64,000 nt of DNA, taken from contig OY744471.1 in NCBI GenBank assembly GCA_963556145.1, positions 2,783,590-2,847,589 of the forward strand, written 5' to 3'. The notes beneath the pieces were generated by a model. It was given only the letters and a program-made list of their open reading frames with translations. It ran no database searches and was not told the origin of the DNA. Made by a program: the position numbers and the translations under genes. This stretch comes from Hygrocybe punicea (Eukaryota > Basidiomycota > Agaricomycetes > Agaricales > Hygrophoraceae). Of the stretch, positions 47,363-59,194 are shown in pieces (positions within the stretch are counted from its first letter, which is position 1; the number at the start of each line of letters is the position of its first letter).

Positions 47363-50186
47363 TGGCAAAAAAGTCTCGCTCTGCTGCAAAAAAGTCTCAC
47401 ACCTCCGTATTATCTCAGTCTACTCAGAGTTCTCAATCCCTTCGCAACAGCACATCCACCCAGTCACTCTCCTCCATCACTACTCAGCCAACTGAAGACC
47501 CAGTTGTGATCTATAGTGCTCACACAAGTACCAATGAGCAAAGTGCCTCTGACAATGAGAAGGTTGTCAGTCCAGAAGAGAAGCTCAGTCAGTCCTTCGA
47601 CGCCTATGTCAATAATATAGTGCTGATTTTACCTTTATAGCCAAATTGAAAAGCACTTGGTGTTTTCCAGTTTACACCTTCTTCAAGACTGACCAAGTTG
47701 CTATTCAATGCGACAATGGGAGACCATATCATTGGTTCCCGTGTGGTGCTCATGTCTGCAAGGTTGGCACTGGCAGTGTTCATAGGTACCAGGATAAGTC
47801 CAACAAGGCATCTACAGGTAATTTGAGGCAACACGCTTGTCGTTGCTGGGGTGACAAAGTGGTGAAAAATGCAATGATTTCATCATGCAAGGAAATCCCA
47901 AAGGATGGATCCATATTTGCTGCCTTCACTAGGCAGGGTCAACAACCTGTTAATGTCTCTCATTGTACACACTCTAACACCGAAGTTCGGTGAGTTCACA
48001 CCCATTCATTTTTACTTGTGACATTTATGGATGTGATTGAAGGGCCCACTTGGTCAAGTGGATCACCAAGAGCAACCACCCCACTAGTGTCATCAATGAC
48101 TGTGAGCTCCAAGAGCTCCTTAGCGCTGGTCATCCCAAGCTTCAGCTGCCATTGCATACTACACTCACTTGGGACCTCAAGGCTTCATTCGAGAAGTGCA
48201 AAGTGCAGATTGCTAGACTTCTACAGGTATGTGCATCTGGGTCAAACATGATTTCACTGACGCAAAATCATCAGGAACATCCAGGATGTCTTAATTTTGC
48301 TGCGGATGCAGGGACCTCACCCAACCATTGTGCCATCATTGCTTGGACAGTCCATCTGGAACACAAAGGCAATACGCTCACTTTTTTGCTGGATGTTGTG
48401 GAAGTACCTGAGGTATGTGTTTCTTGTCTGGCCCCTTCTTCCAAACAAACTGACCGTGCATCAAGTCTCACAGTGGCGCAACCTTGGCATGAGAATTTCA
48501 CAACATGCTTCTCCAATTCAGGATACAGAACAAGGTTAGTGCTTTGTTGTCTCCTTGTCAATGCATGTTCATGCACATTGCAATCAGATTCTGTCTTTCA
48601 ATGCTGATGGCACCTCCAACAACAACACTCAATCCACCACACTAGCCACCAAGGAGAACTCCTTTAAGGAGGAAAACCGTGTACACTGTTTCAATAACAG
48701 TATGCAACTGTCGGCCAGGACTCTGCTCACACCATTCAACGCTGGCTCAGGATCTACAGCTAGCATTGAGGAAGATGACAAAGATGCTGATGAAGGAGAG
48801 ACTTTTGCAACCATTGAAGAAGATGAGGAAGGGGACAATGAACCTGAAGAGATCAATGCTGAGGATGAGGATGATGGCACCAATGAGCTGGATGAGGTGG
48901 GTGAGGATGAGCGTGATAAGCTTCTAGAAGACACTGCCATTGTTGGCGAGACCATTTCAAAGGTGATCTCCCAACGCATTTCATGATTTCTTATTAACAC
49001 ACAATCAGATCAGGAATCTTTCATTTGCCATTATCCATTCAACAACTCTTGCCCTCCCAGCTTGGCAACATCTGTGCTGAAAACAAGCTCCCTGCCAACC
49101 TCACCCCCCGCGATGTCATTACATGATGGAATTCCACGTATGACATGATGAAGTTTGCTCTAAAATATCGCAAGCCAATTGATGCCGTAACAGCTGAGAA
49201 GGAGTTCAAGCTGCACAAGCATGAACTTTATGATGAGGACTGGAAGATTGTTGGTGACCTAGTTGCAATTTTGGAGGTATGTTTCCAAGGTCCTTTCATC
49301 TGCACGATACTAACATATCTCAGCAATATAAGAAGGCCACCCTTTTTTTCTCAAGTAATACGACAACAGTTGCTGTGGTCATACCTGCAATAAATCAACT
49401 AGACAATCATCTCAATCCACATATGAAAGCAGCCATTCACCCATCAATCCTCATTGCCATGAAGTTGGCATGCAAGAAACTCAACCGCTACTACTCACTC
49501 ACTGATCTCTCAGAGATCTACTGGACTGCGATGAGTGAGCTTAACGCCACACTGTTAATGGCATTTACTGACAATCATAAAAGTACTCCACCCCAGACTT
49601 AAACTCGAATACTTCCGACAACAAGAATGGGAAGAAGAATGGATTGAGAAGCAGTATTTGGATAAATATGAGAAGCCAGGGCGAAGAGCATTTACTGCTT
49701 CCACGGAACAGGTTAGTTTCTCAATCCATGTGCCATTGTCACACTGTGTACCATGACTTCTAGGATGAATCGGGTGGCAATGACTTCGGCAACTTCTCTG
49801 TCAAGACAAAGGCTGTGCATACGAGTGAACTCAATGAGTATCTGCATCATCCAGTCGAGTCTGTCAAAGATCCGCTAGCTTGGTGGTACAACAACCAATT
49901 CATCTATCCTAATTTATCCCGCATGGCCCTTGATTATCTTAACATCCCTCCTACATCCACTGCTGTCAAGCATGTTTTCTCCCAAGGCCACAGACTGCTT
50001 CAGTACACAAGGAATCACCTCTCGCCAGCCTCAATTTGTGCTTACCTTTGCCTTGGTGACTGGTGCCGCAATGGGTTGATCTCTATTGACGAGTTGGTTG
50101 CTGCTGTGAATGATAAGAAGAGGAAACGCGCTGCTTCTGAGGTTGTTGATGTTGAGGAGGATATGCCAAAACAACTGGGTCCACTG
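47363..50186 (+). pseudogene. hAT transposase
   Basis: The N-terminus is Ser/Thr-rich with MAKKSRSAAKK. A BED-type zinc finger follows (CGAHVCKVGTG...TGNLRQHAC, ~47740-47850). The core has motifs typical of basidiomycete hAT proteins: LNFAADAGTSPNH (first Asp), SFNADGTSNN (second Asp), CFNNSMQLSARTLL, an acidic insert (48760-48930), and MALDYLNIPPTSTAVKHVFS with the hAT dimerisation region. Several frames must be joined. Introns with GTATGT donors (48222, 48412, 49277) explain some breaks; a TAG/TAA and frameshifts explain others. The last frame has no stop before the TIR and runs into copia RT. Confidence 0.85.
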
Positions 50187-50193
50187 ATATATG

Positions 50194-51307
50194 GTCTCAG
50201 ACAAGCCGGAAACATATGGAACACGGATTTCGATAACATGATGAAGGAATTTCGTTATACAAGATTGCGGACCGACTACTGTGCATACTGCTATTGGGAA
50301 GGTGAAAACTTCTCCATTGTACTTGTATGGGTTGATGAGATTATGGCTTATGCAAACAACCGAGCAATCACCCAGCAGATAATCAACCAGCTGAAAGAAA
50401 AATACACAGTAACGGTCATCAGAAATCCAATGTTACTGCTCAGAATCCATATCAAACGGGACCACTAAAAATGGAAAGTCACCCTATCACAAAGCCGTTA
50501 TATCTGGAAGATACTTGCAAAGGCCGGAATGAAGGATGTGAAACCGGTATCAACCCTGATGGATCAAAACATGATCCTACAAATAAATGAAACAAAACCT
50601 GATGAGAGCGAGCAGAAACGCACCTCGATTGAGTACGCGACACGAGTTGGAGAGCTCTTGTATGCTGCGCATGCAACAAGACCTGATATCATGTATGCAA
50701 CTGTAAACTTTGCGCAATTCACACAGAACCTGAGTCCGGAGCACTGGACAGCACTTAAAAGGATATTCCACTACCTAAAGGGAACAATGGATTATGAACT
50801 AACATATGGTGGAAAGGACCAACAGATTATGATGAAAACTGTTCATTACATTGATGCTGATTGGGGATCCAACCCACACCAGAAATCCATTAGTGGATAT
50901 GTGTTCACGATCGCAGGGGGAGCCGTAGCCTGGAGCTTGAAGCAGAGCACGATTGCGTTGTCAACAGCCGAAGTGGAATATGTCACCACTACTCATGTCA
51001 TGAAGCAGTTGGTCTGGCATAGAAATTTGTTGAAGGAATTGGACCTATGGTCGGATGAAACATCAATTTTACGATCTGATAATCAGGCCACAATTGCTAT
51101 ATCGCACAACCCAGAATTCCCCATGTGGACAAAACATATAGATATCAATCTACATTTCCTACAAGATCACGTCGCATCTGGTATCCTCAAAGTCACGTAT
51201 ATTCCTTCCAAAGACAATCTAGCGTACATATTTACAAAAGGGTTACCTTGCTCGCTTCACGCAAAGTTCATGACCGAACTTGGTCTATTGACTGGAGAAG
51301 AATTGGA
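50194..51307 (+). pseudogene. copia element 1: RT C-terminus and RNase H
   Basis: Resumes with YGLRQAGNIWN after the hAT insertion. The catalytic box reads VWVDEIM where copia RTs have YVDD, so the second Asp is Glu. One stop (TAA, 50466-50468) precedes a 320-codon open part with the thumb and an RNase H domain: D in YIDADWGS, E in TAEVEYV, D in RSDNQAT, and the KHIDI and YIFTKGL motifs. It ends around LLTGEELEIV, where another hAT-type terminus begins. Confidence 0.88.
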
Positions 51308-51309
51308 AA

Positions 51310-51530
51310 TAGTGTTGCCGAAGTCCGGTTTTTGGCCTTTTTGGCTGAACCACAAACCGGACCCTTGGTTCGGTTTGGCCCCCCCACTGAACTGGAACTG
51401 GAACCACATGGGACCGTTCCATGTGATCCGGTCTGCGTTCCGATGTGGTTTGAACTGCGAACCACCTTCCTCCACCCTCAAATTTCCTCGCAAGCCGCAG
51501 CACCACGTCAATTGATGTGGGCCTGGGGTT
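51310..51530 (+). repeat. hAT-type end (TAGTGTTGCCGAAG), partner not found
   Basis: TAGTGTTGCC matches the first 10 bp of the MITE TIR at 39329. CCGGTTTTTGG...AACCACAAACCGG-type inverted words follow, then the CACGTCAATTGATG motif (near 51505) shared with the two TAGGGAT elements. Length and right end undetermined. Confidence 0.4.
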
Positions 51531-51589
51531 GCAAGGAGTTGGGGGGGACCATCCGCTGCCGTGGGTGCTGCATTGCTGCCGGCGCCGTT

Positions 51590-51835
51590 GTTGCAACTGC
51601 TGCCCTTGCCGCCATCGCTGCTGCTGCTGCTGTCGCCATCGCTGCTGCTGCTGCTGTCGACGCTGCTGCTGCCGTAGCTGCTGTTGCTGCTGCCATAGCT
51701 GCCGTAGCTGCTGTTGCTGCTGCCATAGCTGCTGTTGCTGCTGCCATAGCTGCTGTTGCCGTAGCTGCTGCCGTTGCTGCTGCCGTTGTTGCCACTGCCA
51801 TTTTCATTGCAGCCGTGGCTGCTGCCACTGCTGCT
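51590..51835. repeat. GCT/GCC trinucleotide-rich tract
   Basis: Imperfect (GCTGCTGYY)n with periodic CATAGCTGCC units. All three plus frames stay open and read poly-Ala, poly-Cys/Arg or Leu-like strings. I treat them as repeat translation, not genes. Confidence 0.8.
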
Positions 51836-52010
51836 GGGGTTGCCGTGGGGCTGCTGCCACGTCCATGCTCGCGGGCGTCATGGAGTTGTGGGCACTTCAG
51901 GCCACCCGATTTCCTAAACTTGTAGATGTAACTGAATGTGTCGTATGTTACTTCTACATGTTGAGAAACAACAGGTCTGGCCCAGGGCTAATATCCATGT
52001 CTTGGGGCTT

Positions 52011-52165
52011 TCCCTGGGCTATCTGGGGATGTCCCTGGGCTGTCCCTGGGATGTCCCTGGGATGTCCCTGGGCTGTCCCTGGGCTGTCCCTGGTCCAAAG
52101 CATTGGGACAATGGGATGTCCCAGGGACATGGGACGTCCCTGGTGCCAGGGGGTCATTTGGGATG
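52011..52165. repeat. 11-bp GGGATGTCCCT array
   Basis: About eight tandem units alternating GGGATGTCCCT and GGGCTGTCCCT. Confidence 0.8.
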
Positions 52166-52741
52166 TCCCAAACTAATTTTTGGATATTTTTTGAAAATTT
52201 CTTTTTTGCTGTGGCCACAATGATAGTGTGGTTATTAGTCAATGGAATGTTAGTAGCCATCATATACAACATATGATAGCTGTATAGCTACATGCATGTG
52301 ACTTGTAGACTCTGGTTGACCACAGCCAATTCAGGTGGATGATGTTGGTTGTCAAGATTGCAATTATATAGCTACTCAGTCTTCATGACAGAGCATATTT
52401 AATTATGATGGACAAGGAAAAGGAATTGAACTAGAAGAGAACAATTAAATATTCTTTGACATAATATTGAGAACCTGCTTAAAGAACATTCTGCTCATGG
52501 AACTGACTGTATGATCTACTATTCAAACTAAATATTAGATGTTAGCCAATCAAAATGCAACATGTTGATTGTCTCCAGAATGTTCTGAGATTCAAGAGAA
52601 TGAACTGGGAGAGTGTAGAGATATCTTGTGAAAGGACAGTAGAATAGCCCATGTCTGACACTGAGTTATTATAAGCATGATAGTAGAAGAGTCTTTGTAT
52701 ACATGTTTGCTGGCTCGGGTACCATGCAGGGATATCCTCTG

Positions 52742-53235
52742 AACTGAAGTGGGACATCCCATAAACACACCTGGGACATTCCAATATAGACTGGAGGCAT
52801 CCCATGAACAGCAGTGGGACATCCCATCAGAGACCTGGGGCATCCCATTACAGTCCTGGGACATCCCATCAGAGTCCTGGAACATCCTATTACAATCCTG
52901 GGATGTCCCAGTGACATCCCTGGGACATCTCACTATAGACCTGGGACATCCCCATACAACCCTGGGAAAGCCCATTAGAGACCTGGGACGTCCCTGGGAC
53001 AGCCCAGTAGAGACCTGGGACAGCCCTGGGACAGCCCAGTAGGGACCTGGGACATCCCTGGGACAGCCCATTAGAGACCTGGGACATCCCTGGGATAGCC
53101 CTGGGACAGCCCAGTAGAGACCTGGGACATCCCTGGGACATCCCCATACAGACCTGGGACAGCCCATTAGAGACATGGGATGTCCCTGGGACAGCCCTGG
53201 GACAGCCCTGGGACAGACCATTAGAGACCTGGGAC
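52742..53235. repeat. Palindromic-decamer minisatellite
   Basis: About 25 GGGACATCCC or GGGACAGCCC cores with AGAGACCT linkers, spaced roughly 18-30 bp. Open frames on the minus strand derive from the repeat. Confidence 0.8.
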
Positions 53236-53237
53236 AT

Positions 53238-56200
53238 GCAACTACTTAAAATAGATATAGCAAATTAAATAATTATTTTACCTAAATACATGGTATTCTA
53301 CTTCATCAGGGGAGAGGCAGGGAGGTGGAGGTGGAGGAGAGGACAGGAGAGGGGGCAATGGCAGGGGGAATGGCAGGGAGTGGGCAGGGGGAGAAGGGGC
53401 AGGAGGTGGATGGGAGGTGGGGATGGTGGATGGTAGGCAGGAGGAGAAGGGGCAGGTTAGGAAGGGGGAGAAGGGGTAGGAGCCAGTCAGGGGGAGAAGG
53501 GAAAGGAGGGGGGAGGAGGGGAAGGGGAAAGAGGGAAAGGGAGGGACCAACACAATTACATACCGGTGTTCCCCTGGTGTCCACGCCCCTCCGCGTCCTT
53601 GCCCTCATCATCGCCGTCCGCATCCCGGTGCCTGCCGTCATCCCGGTCATCGTTGTCGTTGTCGTTGTCGTCCCCGTCCCCGTCATCCTCGTCATCCCAG
53701 TCCCGGTCCTAGTCTTCATCCTCGTCCCCATCGTCCTCATCCTCGTCCTCGTCCTCGTCCCCATTGTTGTCGTTATCGTTGTCGTTGTCATCCCCGTCCC
53801 TGTCCTCGTTGTCCTTGTTGTCCTCATTGTCCCCGTTGTTGTCATTGTTGTCCTCGTCGTTACCGTGTGGCCCTGTTCCCGTTCGTGTTGTCATTGCCGT
53901 CCCATCCTCGCCGTTTCCGTCCTTGTCGTCCCTGTTGCCATGGTCCCGTTTCCCTGTCCGATCGTCCTCGTTTCTGTCGTGCATGGTTCCCATGCCCGCT
54001 GCCCTCCTCGTTGTCCTCGTCTTCGTTGGCCCTGCCCGTTGTCGTCTTCCCGTTGTCATAGTTCCTGCGCCCGCTGTGTCGTCGTCTTCCCCGTTCTCGC
54101 CGTTGTTGCGTTCATCCTCGTTCTTGTCTTTGTTTACCCCATTGTCGTCATTCCCGTCATCCTCGTTCTTGCTGTCATGGTTGGCCTGGGTTGTCCCTGT
54201 TCACGGCTGTGTCCCCCATCTCCTTGTCACCCGCACCGCGTCTGCTTGTTGTTGCTGTTGCGTTCGCGTTCGTTTAGTGCAAGGGTGCGGCAAAAAAAAA
54301 CTAAAACTGTTTATTAATAATTAGTTAGTAGAATAGATGAAAAGGATAAACAGAAGACTTACCTGGGGTGCTCTGGCATCCGCACCTGTTGTTGCATCGT
54401 TGTTGAAAACAACAAGTCTTGTTGAACACGCGCACAAGACTTTCAACCAGAATTTGCCAATGTCCCAAATGGGGTCAAGTTGCCATATAGGGAAGGGTGG
54501 CTGGATTTTCTTATTATTATTACATGTACTACAATACCTCAATGGCCAGGGCAAGACCCTGAAGAGAAGTAAGTATGATATACCTACCCTGAGGGGAGTT
54601 TGTGTATTTTATTTTATTTTATATGTGGAGATATTCGCCATGCATTTTATGCCTCTGCCAAAATTGGACCCTTGAACAGCTAACTTTGCGAGTACACGTC
54701 AGAAAAATCTAAAATTAATTCTAGGAGTGCTAGGTAAGGTATACATTGTGTTCCAGACAAGTGCCTGGTAGTTGGTGGTGCAGGGAATGTGTTGGGGCCA
54801 AAATGGAGTTGGATCTTTGCATTNNNNNNNNNNNNNNNNNNNNNNNNNNNNNNNNNNNNNNNNNNNNNNNNNNNNNNNNNNNNNNNNNNNNNNNNNNNNN
54901 NNNNNNNNNNNNNNNNNNNNNNNAATCATGAATGGAATGTGAGTGACAAGTTCATCATATTTTGGCCCCAACACATTCCCTGCACCACCAACTACCAGGC
55001 ACTTGTCTGGAACACAATGTATACCTTACCTAGCACTCCTAGAATTAATTTTAGATTTTTCTGACGTGTACTCGCAAAGTTAGCTGTTCAAGGGTCCAAT
55101 TTTGGCAGAGGCATAAAATGCATGGCGAATATCTCCACATATAAAATAAAATAAAATACACAAACTCCCCTCAGGGTAGGTATATCATACTTACTTCTCT
55201 TCAGGGTCTTGCCCTGGCCATTGAGGTATTGTAGTACATGTAATAATAATAAGAAAATCCAGCCACCCTTCCCTATATGGCAACTTGACCCCATTTGGGA
55301 CATCGGCAAATTCCGGTTGAAAGTCTCGTGCACGAGTTCAACAAGACTTGTCGTTTTCAACAACGACGCGACAACGGGTGCGGATGCCAGAGCACCCCAG
55401 GTAAGTCGTCCATTTATCTTTTTCATTTATTCTACTAACTACTTAAATACTTTAGGTTTTTTTGCCGCACCCTCGCGCCAAACGAATGCGAACAAATCAA
55501 GCAGACGCGGATGCGGGCGACAAGGAGGGAGGTCACAGCCCAGAACGGGGACAACCCAGGCCCACCACGACAACAAGAACGGGGACGACGAGAATGAGGA
55601 CGACGGGGTAAACGAACGAACGTGACCACGGCACGAAAGGGGAAGACGACGACGGGAACTGGGAACCACGACAACAGGAAGACGACAACGAAGACGAGGA
55701 TGACGAGTAGGGCAGCGGGCATGGGGACCGGGACGACGACCGGGAGGGGGAACGGGACGACGAGGACCACGGAGCCCGCGACAACAAGGACGACGGCAAC
55801 GGGAACGACGAGCACGACGGGGACGACGACCAGGACGATGACCAGGACAGTGAGCACGGGAACGGGGACGGGGACAACAGACGACGGAAACGAGGACGAC
55901 CAGGACGAAGGAACGGGACGACGAGGACAATGGACCCAGGACAGCAAGGACGATGCAACGGGGACGACCAGGACGATGGGGGCGACGGGGGCGACGAGGA
56001 CGACGGGGACGAGGACGAGGATGGGGACGACGTCGAGGACGATGACGAGGACAGTGAGCACAGGAACGGGGACGGGGGCAACGGACGACAGAAACGAGGA
56101 CGACCAGGACGAGGGAATGGGATGACGAGGACAACGAGACCGGGACAGCAAGGACGATGGCAACAGGGACGACGAGGACGACAACGACAACGACAACGAC

Positions 56201-56343
56201 AGGGACTGGGACCACAACAACAGCAACGACGGCAACGGCAATGACGAGGACAGGGATGGCGAGGACAGCGAGGACGGCAGGGACGGCAGGGACGGGGACG
56301 GGGACAGGGACGAAAACGACGAGGACGAGGGCGACGGGGACAG

Positions 56344-56376
<33 letters not shown>

Positions 56377-56904
56377 GAACGGGGATGGGGACAACGGCGA
56401 GGACGGGAACGGGGACGGGGACAACGGCGAGGACGGGAACGGGGACGAAAACGACGAACACGAGGATGACGGGGACGGGGACGACGACGACGATGACGAT
56501 GGGGACGGGGACGAGGACTGGGACAAGGCCGAGGGGTGTAGACACCAGGGAACACCGGTATGTAATTTTGTTGGGCCCTCCCTTTCCCTCCTTTCCCTCC
56601 TTTCCCCTCCCCCTCCTCCCTCCTCCTTTCCATTCTCCCCCTGACTGTCTCCTAGTCTGTCCCTTCCTAACCTGCCCCTTCTCCCCTGCCTATCTCCTGC
56701 CCCCTGCCACCCCCACCTCCCATCCACCTCCCATCCACCTCCTGCCCTTCTCCCCTTGCCCACCCCCTGCCATGGCCCCTGCCATTGCCCCCTCTCCTGT
56801 CCTCTCCTCCACCTCCACCTCCCTGCCTCTCCCCTGATAAGTAGAATACCATGTATTTAGGTAAAATAATTATTTGATTTGCTATATCTATTTTAAGTAG
56901 TTGC
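53238..56904. mobile_element. Foldback element with arms around the assembly gap
   Basis: Terminal inverted repeats GCAACTACTTAAAATAGATA (53238) and complement (ending 56904). The arms carry a purine- or pyrimidine-rich minisatellite, a GACGACGAGG-type degenerate tract (53600-54280; 55490-56540) and an innermost ~480 bp almost identical between 54337-54815 and 54940-55430. No transposase. Long open frames in 53.3-56.8 kb follow the tri/hexanucleotide bias. Confidence 0.7.
54824..54923. other. Assembly gap, 100 N
   Basis: Exactly 100 unknown bases in the loop of the inverted repeat; real length unknown. Confidence 0.99.
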
Positions 56905-56997
56905 TAAATGTAAATTATTTAAAATTATGTAAGATGTGGATTGGAATGATTATTATTGTATGACTTAGCAGATGCTGAGCAAGCAGGCAGTCCCACA

Positions 56998-57435
56998 AGC
57001 CTGTACATTGGGATGTCCCGGACAAGGCTGTGGGACGTCCCACAAGCTGACAGGGATGTCCCAGACAAGGCCGTGGGACATCCCAAAGCCTCGGTGGGAT
57101 GTCCCACAAGCTGGCAGGGACATCCCAGACAAGGCTGTGGGACGTCCCAAAGCCTTGTTGGGATGTCCCACAAGCTGGCAGGGACGTCCCACAAGCTGAC
57201 AGGGACATCCCAGACAAGGCTGTGGGACATCCCAGACAAGGCAGTGGGACATCCCAGACAAGGCTGTGGGACATCCCAAAGCCTCGGTGGGACGTCCTAC
57301 AAGCTGACAGGGACATCCCAAACAAGGCTGTGGGATGTCCCACAAACTGGCAGGGATGTCCCAGACAAGGCTGTGGGATGTCCCAAAGCCTTGGTGGGAT
57401 GTCCCACAAGATGACAGGGATGTCCGAAAGCCTCA
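56998..57435. repeat. 21-22-bp palindromic-decamer minisatellite
   Basis: About 20 units alternating GGGACATCCCAGACAAGGCTGT- and GGGATGTCCCACAAGCTGGCA-like sequence (first form given in part). Each unit centres on a self-complementary GGGAYRTCCC. Frames on both strands are repeat by-products. Confidence 0.85.
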
Positions 57436-57443
57436 GCGACAGG

Positions 57444-58331
57444 TAGGGATGACCACGGGTTTGGGTCAACCTGCGGTATTACCAAAACGGGTTGCGCGGG
57501 TACGGGTAGGGTGTTTGGTTTCGTCACCTGCGACCATACCGTGACCCGCACCCGCGGTTTGGCGGTGTGTCATGGGTTCATCACACAACCACCACAACCA
57601 CCTCGACAGCTACGACCAAGGGCGAGCAAGCGCGCGGCGACCAGACAACCAACCGGAACAGTCAAAGGAAGGAGCAGGGAAGCGGCCGGGGGGTGGTGCT
57701 CCCACTTCCCGGCCTAGGTAAGTCTCAATTTCTGATCAAGTAATGAACTGTAGCTAACTACGCTATGACAACAACAACAACATGGGGCAACAGCACGCAA
57801 CGACAATGACGCGTCGCCCTCTTGTCCACCTCGCGGACACGCAACAACAACAACGCGTGCCCCTCTCGTCCACCTCGCGGACAAGCAACAACAACGACGC
57901 ACCCCCTCTCATCCACCTCGTGGACACGCAACAACAACAACAATGCGTCCCCTGGCCCGGGCCTTTGTCCACCTCGCGGACACGCAACAGCGACGACGGC
58001 GACGCGTCCCCCTCTCATCCCCCTCTTGTCCACCTCGCAGACACGCTACAACGCGTCCGACAGCACATGCCCCCCTCGTTCCCCATGTTGATCACCTCAC
58101 GGACAAGCACGTCACGTCAATTGATGCCGGTGCTGCATCTGCAAGGTTGCAGAGCGGAATGGGGGCTGTGGTGGACGGCGGGACGCGACGGTACACCACA
58201 GGTAAGGTGTACCGTCATGACCCGTGGATGTTCGGGTGCGGTGCGGGTCAAAACCGCCCCGGGTAAGGTGTTCACGGGTACGGGTGCGGTGTCAGCCGAG
58301 CCAACCCGTTCAAGACCCGTGGTCATCCCTA
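57444..58331. mobile_element. Non-autonomous hAT element, 888 bp
   Basis: 17-bp TIRs TAGGGATGACCACGGGT and complement are flanked by the 8-bp duplication GCGACAGG (57436-57443, 58332-58339), inserted in the palindromic-decamer array. It contains a ~37-bp minisatellite (57805-58050) and ACGGGT-rich ends. No transposase. Confidence 0.93.
57805..58050. repeat. ~37-bp minisatellite in the hAT element
   Basis: About six units built on TCCACCTCGCGGACACGCAA followed by CAACAACG repeats. Confidence 0.75.
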
Positions 58332-58339
58332 GCGACAGG

Positions 58340-59194
58340 GACATCCCAGACGAGCCTGTGGGATGTCCCAATAAAGCCTCTGTGAGATGTCTCCTTCTGT
58401 CCTCAAGACACACTCTAATTTCAGATCTCTCCTCTGCATTTGCTTCCCAGTCAGCCATTGTATGCACAGCCAATAATGTAATAACCACTGATATCCTGAT
58501 CAAATGCTCTTCATAATACACGTGTTTAATTTTCAGCTCAGCCTCCTCTGCATATGTAGCCCTACTTTTCTTTGTATATCATGCATGCTCTGCTCACTTA
58601 CTCCCCTACAAGCTTCAGCTTGCCACATGCACAAGGGATTGGTTTACCAGAAGCACACCCTCAATCCTCCCCCTCTTTCTCATCTCATTACCCAACATCT
58701 CCCTCTCCCACTCCTTCTGTCTTTATATGTTGAAACAACTGCTGTATCTCCACACCCTGCCACTGACCTTGAAGGACAATCAGCTCTGTGACTCTCAAAA
58801 GAATAAGTATGTACAATCTTATACTATGCTATAGCACCCATGGTACCCATAGTGGCCATGACAAGGCCTTGAAATTTACAACTAGATGCTATCATCATCC
58901 TGAGGTTTCTATTAAATATCTAGAGAAGGGACATCCCAAATGCCCCCAGACACCCCCACAACACCAAATGTCGTCCCATGGGCCATCCCATACACCGGAC
59001 CAGGGACAATGGGACGTCCCAACGTATCGTCCCAGGGACGATGGTTTCGTCCCAGGGCTGCCCAGTACTTTTACCAACATGTAGATGGTTCAGTACTAGA
59101 GGTGAGTTGTAACTAGTTGTTCAGGTTTGGGGGTAGCCTGAAGTGGCAGCAGCAACGGCAACGGTGGTCATGAACCCAACCGTTGGGGTGGATC
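58340..59194. other. No gene recognised; decamer cores at both ends
   Basis: Contains scattered GGGACGTCCC/GGGACATCCC cores (58362, 58929, 59010) and ordinary AT-balanced sequence between. Short frames (58504-58791) have no recognisable product. Confidence 0.4.

Larger units (their letters stand above)
32743..50186 (+). mobile_element. 17.4-kb hAT-ended composite insertion
   Basis: Terminal repeats CAGTAGACCCAGTCGTTTTG (32743) and, inverted, CAGTGGACCCAGTTGTTTTG (ending 50186) match at 18 of 20 positions. ATATATG flanks both ends (32736-32742, 50187-50193), and the copia RT frame reads through if the insertion is removed. A decayed hAT transposase occupies the right 2.8 kb. The rest is subterminal repeats, foldback arms, a nested chromovirus and AT-rich repeats. 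I see a 7-bp rather than the usual 8-bp duplication. Confidence 0.85.
51888..59160. repeat. Composite inverted-repeat region, ~7.3 kb
   Basis: The left edge (CACTTCAGGC... to CTACATGTTG, 51892-51964) and right edge (CAACATGTAG... to GCCTGAAGTG, 59075-59150) are inverted partners. Inside, GGGAYRTCCC arrays stand on both sides (52011-53235, 56998-57435 plus 58330-59060) of a foldback centred on the assembly gap. It follows the copia RNase H end and may be one large foldback element with decayed arms. Confidence 0.5.

Noticed and set aside
51508..52176. Ala-rich and Cys-rich frames over the GCT tract
   Set aside because: Trinucleotide repeat artefact.
53278..56852. Several frames of 180-440 codons rich in Arg/Pro/Val/Ser or Thr/Gly/Asp
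   Set aside because: Translation of degenerate GACGACGAGG-type tracts; every frame is open and mirrored in the inverted arm.
56998..57435. CRISPR-like regular array
   Set aside because: Units are contiguous minisatellite copies without unique spacers, in a eukaryotic transposon context.
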